NCBI GenBank assembly: GCA_030427205.1
Contig: JAUHXC010000046.1
Location: 19,773-83,772 of the forward strand
Origin: a bacterium
GTDB lineage: Bacteria; Myxococcota_A; Bradymonadia; UBA7976; UBA1532
Direction: 5' to 3'
Length of the DNA stretch: 64,000 nt
Under the pieces are notes generated by a model. That model was not told the origin of the DNA, did no database searches, and was given only the letters and a program-made list of their open reading frames with translations. Both the position numbers and the translations under genes were made by a program. This document shows, in pieces, positions 25,959-36,100 of this stretch (its first letter is position 1; every line of letters begins with the position of its first letter).

Positions 25959-27100
25959 GTGACGCGATGACTGCCAGCTTCGACCATTGCCCGTCCCATC
26001 TGCTGCTGCCGGTGGTGCTCGCGCTCGGTGGCCTCGCGGCCCTGATCCCCGCCGACGCCGCCGCCCAGTCGGTGACCCGCAGCCACCCGCTGCCGATCGT
26101 GCTCGACGATCGCCAGCTGCCCGGCGACCTGTGGATCCGCTTCACCGAGACGGTCATCGAGGAAGACCTCGAGACCTACGCCCAACGCAGCCACGATACC
26201 GCGGGGCGCGCCTTCGTGCGGTTGACCAAGGCGCTGGGCGACAAGGACGTCGCGACCGCGCGCACGCTCCTGTTGCCGCGCCACGGCGCGCCGCTCGCGG
26301 GCCTGATGGATGTCATCCACCAGGCGTTCAACGGCTTCAGCGGGCTGACGGTCATCAGCCGGGTGACGGTGGGCGAGCGCCAGGTGTGGTACCTGCGCTA
26401 TCGCGGGGCCGACGGGCGCGCGGTGACCCAGGGCATCTGGCTGCGGCCGGGGCCCGACGGCTTCAAGGGCTGGGTCGTCGAGTCGGCCGATCCCGCCGAG
26501 TTGCTGATCCGGCGGGCCCTCGACGCGACGGCCGAGGCGCCGAGCATCTTCCGACCCGTGGCCCGGAGCGGCGCCGACTACAGCCTGCCGGCGGACGAGG
26601 GCGGCGCGGTGCGGCTCGAGTTCTCCGGCACGCTGGCCGAGTTCTCGCTCTTCGACGGCCAGCAGGCGCCGTTCAGCCCGGCCTCGGCGCTCTTCCGCCA
26701 GGCGATGCTCGAGCTGCTGCGCTCCGACTGGATCGCCTTCGCGACGCACTTCACCCCGCTGAGCGCGCGCAACATCGGCGAGTGGGTGGCCGGTCGCCCG
26801 GCCGAGGTACTCGAGGTCTCCAAGGCGCTGCCCGAGCTCACGCTGCGCGTGCTCTTCGAGATCCCGGTGTCCGACGGCGGCGCCTGGATGTTCTACAGCC
26901 AGGGCTTCGGGCCGGATCACAGCGACGATACGGTGCGTATCAGCCGGGCCGCGGGCGACGGCCGGGGCGCGCTGAAGCTGACCAGCTACCGCAAGCGCGA
27001 TCTGGTGCTCAAGTCGATCTTCCGGCTGCCCGGCATGAGCCGCAAAGCCGGGCCGCTGCTCGAGCACTTCGCCAAGCACCGGGTGGGAGGGACGCGATGA
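25955..27100 (+). CDS. Secreted ~380-residue protein of unknown function (paralogue of 20405-21508)
   Basis: I chose the GTG at 25955, which overlaps the previous TGA and sits at good distance from GAAGGG (about 25938-25943). An ATG at 25967 is the alternative and would leave the site about 22 nt away. The signal peptide is HLLLPVVLALGGLAALIPADAAAQS. The rest aligns along its length with the product of 20405-21508 (LWIRFTETVIEEDLE; FRQAMLELLRSDWIAFATHF; LRVLFEIPV against VVFEMDIGP). I know no family for it. Its stop overlaps the ATG of the 3517-residue giant (ATGA at 27097-27100), so it is coupled to both neighbours. A chaperone or export partner for surface proteins would fit, but nothing in the sequence proves this. 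Confidence 0.78.
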   Translation: MSDAMTASFDHCPSHLLLPVVLALGGLAALIPADAAAQSVTRSHPLPIVLDDRQLPGDLWIRFTETVIEEDLETYAQRSHDTAGRAFVRLTKALGDKDVATARTLLLPRHGAPLAGLMDVIHQAFNGFSGLTVISRVTVGERQVWYLRYRGADGRAVTQGIWLRPGPDGFKGWVVESADPAELLIRRALDATAEAPSIFRPVARSGADYSLPADEGGAVRLEFSGTLAEFSLFDGQQAPFSPASALFRQAMLELLRSDWIAFATHFTPLSARNIGEWVAGRPAEVLEVSKALPELTLRVLFEIPVSDGGAWMFYSQGFGPDHSDDTVRISRAAGDGRGALKLTSYRKRDLVLKSIFRLPGMSRKAGPLLEHFAKHRVGGTR

Positions 27101-30100
27101 GCGCGATGAGAACCCCCGCGGGACGGACCGCGCTGGCCGGGCTCTGCGCCGCGCTGGCCGGGATCTGCGTCCTGCTCGCCCCGGCCGGGCCGGCTCTGGC
27201 GCAGCTCGACGAGACCTGCACCGTCAGCATCCTCAACCGCACCGCGCCGGTGGACGCGCTCGGCGGCTTCGTCGTGCCCAACGTGCCGTTCGAAGAAGGC
27301 ATCCGCTCGCGCGTGCGGGCGACGTGCGTGCGCAACGGCCAGCTCGTGCAGGGGCAGTCGGCGCTGCTCGATCTGTCGGCCGACGTCAACGACATCGACG
27401 TGCGATTCGACCGCTTCCAGCCCCTGGCGACGCGGCTCGAGGTTGCGGCGATCAACGACGTCGCCGTCGTCGAAGAGGCCGACACTGTCATCGAGATGGC
27501 GGCGCTCGCGACCTTGCCCGACGGGCGGGTGGTGACGGTGACGCCGGCGGACGCGGGCACCTTCTGGAGCTCGAGCGACCCGCGGGTGGCCAGCATCGAC
27601 GCCGACGGCGTCGTGACGGTGCACAGCCGCGGCGTCGCGGTGATCCGGGCCCAGCTCGAAGGGCTCATCGCCAGCTATCGGCTCGAGGTGGCCATCCCCG
27701 AAGATCGCGACGGCGACGGGCTGCCCGACAGCTACGAGATCCAGAACGGCCTCGACCCCGACGACCCCAGCGACGCGCTGGTCGACAACGACCTCGACGG
27801 CCTCGACAACGTGCAGGAGTATGCCGCGGGCACCTCGCCGACCATCGCCGATACCGACGGCGACGGGCTGCTCGACGGCGACGAGGTCGACGGCGGCACC
27901 AACGCGGTGCAGGCCGATACCGACGGCGACGGGCTGCTCGACGGCGAAGAACGGCGCATCGGCACCGATCCGACGCTGGCCGACAGCGACGGCGACGGGC
28001 TGAGCGACGGCGCCGAGATCGAGCTGGACACCGACCCGCGCAGCGCCGATCCGACCACCCGGGTGGTGGGTCAGGTCGTCGGCCCCGACGGCGGCGTCGT
28101 CGCCGGGGCGGTGGTCTTCGTCGAGCGCAGCTTCCAGGCGGTCAGCGGCGTCGACGGCACCTTCGTCATCGAGCACGTGCTCGTCGAGCGGCCGGTCATC
28201 CGGGCCAGCGCCCGCTTCATCGCCGACGGGGTCGTGCTCGACGGCAAGTCGGGGCGGATCGCGCCGGTGGCCCGGGGCACCACCGACCTGGGCACCGTGC
28301 GGCTGCGGGCGGTGGTCGGCGCGGTGGGCGGCACCGTGCTCAGCCCGCGCGGCGCGCCGGTGCCCGACGCCCGGGTGATGGTGACCGTCGGCGACGACGA
28401 GCGGGCGGTCAACGCCAACGCCGCCGGGCAGTATCTCCTGCAGCGCTTCGACGAGGGCGCGGTGACGGTGATCGCCACCGATCCGCGCACCGGCCTGCGC
28501 GGGCGCGCCTTCGATCAGCTCGAGGCCGACGCGTCGGTGCAGCTCGACGTGCGCCTCTCGGCGAGCGGCACGCTGCAGGGCGCGGTCATCGGGCGCGACG
28601 GCACCGCGGTCGGCCCCGGCGTGACGGTGCTCCTGCGCGGACCGCAGAACCTGTCGACCACCACCGACGACTTCAGCCGCTATCGCTTCGACTTCATCCC
28701 GCTGGGGGTCTACACCGTCGAGGCGTTCGACGACGCCGGCAACCGCGGCCGCACCTCGGGCGCGATCAACGGCACCAACCAGGTCGTCGAGGCCGACGTG
28801 ACCTTCCTCGGCAAGGGTCGCGTCGCGGGCATCGTCGAGACCGGCGGCGGGGCGCTGGTGCGCAACGCGCAGGTATCGCTCGTCGGGCGGGGCCCGTTCG
28901 GCGGCGCGGCGCAGGCCGTGACCGACGAGCGCGGCGCCTTCGTCATCGACGACGTCTTCGTCGGGCCGGTGGAGCTCTCGGCGGTCGAAGAGGCCACCGG
29001 GCTGGCCGGCACCGGGTCGGGGCGCATCGACTTCGAAGGCGACGAAGAGCGGGTGACCATCACCCTGCGCGGCGCCGGGCAGATCGTCGGCGTGGTGCTG
29101 GCCTCCGACGGCGAGACCCTGGTGTCCGGCGCCCGGCTGACGGTCAGCCCCGGCGGCCGGCGGGGTATCAGCGCCGAGGACGGCACCTTCCGCTTCGAAG
29201 GGCTGCCGCTCGGTCGCTATCGGATCGACGCCGAGATGCCCGACAGCCCCGATCGCGGGCGCATCGCCATCGACCTGACCGAGCCCGACGAAGACGTGCG
29301 GGCCGACGTGACCCTGGTCGGGCTGGGCACCGTGCGGCTGACCGTGCGCGACGCCGGCGGCGAGCCGGCGGTGAACGTGCGGACCACGCTCGACGCGCGC
29401 GGGGTCTTCCCCCAGCAGCGGGTGGCGATCACCGACGCCGACGGCGTCGTCGAGATCGACGAGGTGCTCGCCGGCCCGTTCGCGGTGGCGGCCCTCGATC
29501 CGCTCACCGGGCTGGCCGGCGCGGTCGACTCCACGCTGCTCGCCGACGAAGTGCTCAGCCTCGAGCTGCGCCTGGAGAGCGCCGGCAGCATCGCCGGCAT
29601 CGCCTTCGGCCCCGACGGCGTCAGCGGCGTGCGCAACATCCGCATCCGGTTGACGCCCAGCGGGCGGCAGACCACCACCGACGCCGCCGGCCGCTTCCGC
29701 TTCGACGTGCTGCCGGTGGCCGCCGGGCCGTATCGCATCGAGGCTTTCGACGGCGTCGGCACCCGGCGCGCGGTGGTCAACGACATCGACCTCGGCGCCC
29801 ACGGCGAGGTCATCGAGCGCAACCTCGTACTCGCCGGCAGCGGCACTGTGACCGGGACCGTGCTCGGCCCCGATGGCGAGCCGGTCAGCGGCGCGGCGAT
29901 CACCGTCGACAGCGCGGTCGTCGGCGCCCCGCGGCGGTTCGCCGCGACCGACAGCGACGGCAGCTGGCTCATCGACCGGGTGCCCCAGGGCCGCTTCACC
30001 GTCAGCGCCAGCCTGCGCGGGCTGCGCCAGGCGGGGCAGGTGGGCGGCGCCATCGACTTCGACGGCCAGCGGGTCGTCGTCGACGTGCAGATGAACGAGA

Positions 30101-33100
30101 ACGTGATCCCGCCGCCGCCGCCCGCGCCGGCCGGACAGCCCCAGGGCGCGCGCAACGACCGCCTCGCCCGGCTCTTCGACGCCAACGACTTCGACTACGC
30201 CATCCACCAGGACGGCTCGATCCGCAACGGCACCCGCAGCGTCTTCCGCGGCGACGGCGGCGCCAACAGCGGCGGCTTCCTGTTGATGCTGCGGGCCGCC
30301 GGGGCGGGGGACTACAGCCCGTTCGCGGGCAACGGCGCCCGGCTCGAACTCGGCGGTCGGCAGCTCGCGCTGCCCGGCACCGGCCCCGGTGGCCTCACGG
30401 TCACCCGCAAGGTCTACGTGCCCCGCGATGGCTACTTCGTGCGCTACCTCGAGGTCTTCGAGAACCCCACCGACGAGCGTATTGACGTCGACGTGCGGGT
30501 GCGCAGCCACTTCGCCTCGACCACCGAAGATCGCGGCGGCTTCCGCTTCACCGAGCCCCCGCGGCTGGTGGGCAGCAGCAGCGGCGATACCTTCGCCGAC
30601 ATCGGCATCGGCGAGAACAGCGACGAGTACGTGCTCGTCGACGACCGCCTCGACCTCGACCCGTTCGAGAGCGCCAACCAGCCCACCGTGGCCCACGTCA
30701 TCGACGGCATCGGCGGCCCGCAGCGGGCCGACGACGGTGGCTTCCTGCTGTCCGACGACGGCACCTGGGGCCGCTTCGACGCCCAGTGGTCGGCGGTCGC
30801 GGTGCCGCCCGGCGGGCGGGTCGTGATCATGCACTTCGGGGTGCAGCAGCTCGACCAGTTCGGGGCCAACGCCGCCGGCCGCCGGCTGGCGCAGACGCCG
30901 CTCGAAGCGATCGAAGGGCTGGCCCCCGAAGAGGCGTTCGCCCTGTACAACGCCGAGTCCGAAGGCGCCGCGGCGGTCGGCGAGCTGCCGACCCGCGACA
31001 GCCAGCTCGTCGGCCGGGTCCTCGAAGGCGACGGCGAGACCGGGGTGCCCCGCGCGCGCATCACCTGGCAGAGCGAGCACCCGCTCTTCCGGCGCATCCG
31101 CCGGGCGACGGCGGGGGACGACGGCGCCTACACCATCGACGCCCGGCTCGGCGCCGCCGGCAACAACGTGCCCATCCCCCGCGGCCCGTATCGGATCACC
31201 GCCAACCACCCGCGCACCGGCGTCGAGGCGCCGCGGCAGGTCGCTGACTTCCCCGCCGGGGACGGCCCCGCCGAGCAGGACATCGTCTTCGACAATACCG
31301 GTCTGGTGGTCGGCACGGTGCGCCGGGCGGACGGCAACGTCGTCAGCAGCGGCGACCTCTATCTGGCCGGCCCGGCCCTCGAAGGGCTGCTGCGCGACGC
31401 CACCGCCCGGGTCGAGATCGCGGTCGACGGGCGCTACGTCGTCACCGGCGTGCCGCCCGGCCAGTACCGGCTGACCGCGGTGGTCGACATCGCCGGCGGG
31501 TCGCCGCTGCGGGGCGAAGGGCAGACGGTGGTCGCCGCGGGTCAGGTGGCCCAGGTCGACATCGTGCTCGATCCCACCGGCGGGGTCGTCGGCCGGGTGC
31601 TCGACGGCGGCGGCAACCCGGCGATCGAGGTGCCCGCCGGCCTGCGGGCCGATGGCTTCCGCCGCGACGGGCGGACCGATACCGGCGGTCGCTATGCCTT
31701 CCTCGACGTGCCCGAAGGCGAGCTGACCGTGCAGGCGACCGAGCCGCGGACCGGCATCATCAGCCGCGACATCGTGCGCGTCGAGCCCGACGAGCTCGCC
31801 GAACTCGACCTGCAGCTCGTGCCCATCGGCGCCGTCGAGATCATCGCCACCTACGACGACGGCCGCATCGCCGCCAACGCGCCGGTGCAGGTCTACCGCG
31901 AGCTGCTCGGCGACGGCTTCCGCGCCGCTGGCCGCACCGACGGATCGGGCCGCATGCTGCTGTCGAACGTGCCCCGCGGGGCCTTCGGTGTGCGCGTGCT
32001 CAACCCGCAGAACACCGTCTTCCGCGCCGAGGAGGCCGGGGAGATCGTGCTGCACGACGAGCGCGTCGTCCTGCCGATGACCATCCCCGTCGACCAGCCG
32101 CCCCAGGTGCTCGTCACCGCGCCCGCCGATCTCACCGAGGCCCTCGAAGGCCGCGCGATCGCCCTGCGGGCCGACGCCATCGACGATCACGAGGTGCGCT
32201 TCGTCGAGTTCTACAACAACGGCGAGCTCATCGGCACCGACCGCGGCGCGCCGTTCACCGTCGACTTCGTCGTGCCGCAGGGCGAGGGCGGCGAGATCCT
32301 CGCGATCACCGCGCGGGCCGTCGACAGCGGCGACAACCGCACGCTCTCCGACCCGATCCGCATCGTGCGGCGGGACGACGAGCAGCTGCCGACCGTGCTC
32401 ATCACCGCGCCCTTCGACGGCGCGGCCTTCATCGAGGGCACCACCGTACCGTTCACCGCCAACGCCGCCGACGACGTGGGCATCGCCCGGGTCGAGTTCT
32501 TCGCCGACGGTGAGCTCATCGCCACCGACGTCGAGGCGCCCTATGCCACCGAGCTGCGCGTGCCGCGGGGCTTCGCCGACGGCGCCCCCGAGCCGATGAT
32601 CATCCGCGCGCAGGCCATCGATCGCGCCGGCAACCGCGACAGCGTCGAGCGCAACGTGCTGGTGGTGCCCGATCAGCCGCCGACATTGCGCATCCTCGAC
32701 GCGCCCGACGGGCCGGTGGTCGAAGGCGACCCGATCCGTATCATCGCCGCCGTCGACGACGACCTGGGCGCCACCGTCGACCTGCTCATCGGCGAGCAGG
32801 TGCTGCAGACGCGGCCCAACGCGCCCTATCGCTTCGAACTCTTCGCGCCGCTCGTAGACGATCTCGTCGACGAGCTCGTCGACGAGATCGTCCTGACTCT
32901 GCGGGCGACCGACGAGGCCGGTCAGACCGACATCGAAGAGCTGATCATCGAGATCATCGAAGACACGCCGCCCGAGTGTGTCTTCGCCAGCCCGGAGTCC
33001 GAGTTCAACATCATCGAGGGTCAGGCGGTCGACATCGTCGCCGACTGCTTCGACGAGGTGGGCATCGAGCAGGTCGAGTTCTTCGTCGACGGGGCTCGGG

Positions 33101-36100
33101 TGGGCGAGCTGACCGTGCCGCCATACGCGCTCGAGACGAATATGCCCGGCGGCGAGGAGGGGCCGGTCACCCTCCAGGTCGTCGCCACCGATACCGCCGG
33201 ACAGCAGACCACCGTCGAGCGACAGGTTCAGCGACTCGCCGACGAGGTGCCGCCCACCGGTCGCATCACCGCGCCCGAGGCCGGCAGCACCATCACGGTC
33301 GGGCCCAGCGACATCATCATCGCGCTCGCCCGCCACGGGGCCGCCGGCGATCGCATCGCCCTCGACCTCGACGGCGACGCCATCGACGACATCGGCCTCG
33401 AAGCGCAAGAGAGAGTCGGCCGGGCGCTGCTCGGCCTGCTCGATCCCGAGGCCATCCGCGTCGGCGTGATCGACTATGGCCCGCGGGCCAATACGCGCCT
33501 GGCCCTGACCGACGACCTCGACGCCGCCGCGGCGGCGCTCGCCGCGTACGTCGGGCTCTTCGCCGACGGCGCGCTCGATCTCGGCGCGGCCATCGAAGAG
33601 GGCGTCTCCCGCCTGATCCGCCAGCCCGCCCGGCGCGGCGCCGCGCCGGTGATCTTCCTGATCGCCACCGAAGGCGGCGCGGTCGACGACTTCGCCATCG
33701 CCCGCGCCACCGAGGCGGGCGTGGTGGTCAATACGGTGCACATCGGCCCCGGCGACGACGCCGTCTTGCGCGACATCGCCGAGCGCACCGGCGGGGCCCA
33801 CACCCGCATCACCAGCGCCGACGATCTGCCCGATCTGCGCCGCACGGCGCTCTTCGGCGCCGGGGTGCTCGTCGTGACCGCCGAGGCCGAAGACGACGTC
33901 TCGGTCGAGGCGCTCGAGCTCTCGGTGACCGCCGCCGACGGCGCCCTCGACGTCGCCGTCGTCGACGACCAGGCGCCGTTCAACGTCATCGTGCCGCTGC
34001 CCGAGCTCGCCGGCCCGACCGCGGTGACCCTCGGCGGCGCCGTGCGCGACTTCGGCGAGAACCGCGGGCCGCTTGAGCCGGTGCTGATCACCGTCCTGCC
34101 GTCCGATACCGCGCCGCAGCTGCGCGCGGCTCAGCCGGCGGCGGGGGCCGAGGGCGACATCGTCGTGCTCAGCGGCCGCTTCTTCGACCCGATCATCGCC
34201 GGCAATACCGTGCGCTTCGGCGACGCCATCGCGCCGGTGCTCGACGCCAGCAAGCTGTCGCTGCGCGTCGAGGTGCCCGCCGGGGCCGGTTCGAACCTCA
34301 CCGTCGAGGCCGGCGGGCTGCGCTCGGCGGTGCTCGAGTTCCCGCTCGACAACGACGGCGACGGCCTGACCGACGACGACGAACGCCAGCGGGGCCTCGA
34401 TCCGCGCAACGCCGACACCGACGGCGACGGCCTCGACGACGGCGGCGAGATCGCGGCGGGCACCGACCCGACCGTGGCCGATACCGACGAAGACGGCCTG
34501 CTCGATGGCTTCGAGGTGGCCGGCGGGCTCGACCCGCTCGTCGGCGGCGACGGGGCGCTCGATCCCGACGGCGACGGCCTCGACAACGCCGCCGAACAGG
34601 CGGCCGGCACCGCGCCGCGGGCCCCGGACACCGACGGCGACGGCCTCAACGACGGCGCCGAGGTGCTCGAGACGAATACCGACCCGACGCTGGCCGATAC
34701 TGACGGCGGCGGCATCTTCGACGGGGACGAGGTGCGCGACGACGGCACCGATCCCACCGTGGCCGGCGACGACGTCGGCCGGGTCGCCGCGCCGCAGGTC
34801 TTGCGGGACGGCGGCGGCTTCGACTGGGACGTCGAGGGCGACGGGCGGGTCGAGCGTGGGTCGGACGACGCCTTCGACGGCGCCATCGAGCTGCGCATCG
34901 ACGGCCAGCGCTACCCCGATCTGGGGCTGATGGCGCCGCAGCTCGCCGGCCGCCAGCTGCGACTCGGCCCGGCGAACCTGGGCGACCTGCAGGTGCGGCG
35001 CAAGATCTACGTGCCCGCCGACGAGCGCTTCGCCCGGGTCATGGCCATCATCGACAACCCCGGCGGCACCGTGCGCGAGGTGCGGGTGCGCCTGACCGGC
35101 AACTTCGGCAGCGACGCGAGCACCCTGCTGCTCGGCACCTCGGTGCCCGATGGGCAGCTCGACGTGGCCGACGACTGGTTCGCCACCGACGATGCGGTCG
35201 ACGGCGGCGGCGATCCGGCGCTCAGCTTCGTCTTCTCGGGCCCGCGGGCGCCGGTGGAGCCCGACGTCGTGCGCCTGCAGCGCGACAGCTACACCCTCGA
35301 ATATCCGGTCGTCGTGCAGCCCGGCGAGCGGGCCATCGTGATGCACTTCGCCGTGCAGAGCGCCACCGGCGCCGACGCGCTGGCCCAGGCCGCGCGCCTG
35401 GTCGAGCTGCCCGACGCCGCGCTCGTCGGCCTGACCGACGGCGAGCGCGCGGCGGTGGTCAACTTCGTCGCCCGCGCGGACGCCGACCGCGACGGCCTGC
35501 CGGACGAAGACGAGCTGGCCCTCGGCACCCGCCCCGACCTGCCCGATACCGACGGCGACGGCCTGCTCGACGGCTTCGAGGTCGCGGCGGGCTTCGACCC
35601 GCTCGTCGGCGGCGAGCAGGGCCTCGACGGCGACGGCGACGGGCTCGACAACCTCGGCGAGCAGGCGGCGGGCACCGACCCGACCGCGCCCGATACCGAC
35701 GGCGACGGCCTCACCGACGGGGTCGAGGTCAACGACCTGGGCAGCAACCCGCGCTCGGCCGATACCGACCTCGACGGGCTCGAAGACGGCGAAGAGATCA
35801 ACGTGCATGGCACCGATCCCACCGCGACCGACAGCGACGGCGACGGGCTCGACGACGGCGACGAGGTGCGCTTCCTGGGCCTCGACCCGGCCGATCCCGA
35901 CACCGACGGCGACGGCATGCCCGACGGCTACGAGTTCGACCAGTTCTTCGACCCGCGCGACCCGGCCGACGGCGCCGCCGACCCCGACGCCGACGATCTG
36001 GACAACCTCGGCGAGTTCCGGGCGGGCAGCGACCCGCGGGTCTTCGATACCGACGGCGACGGCCTGCGCGACGGCGAAGAGGTCGCCATCGGCACCGACC

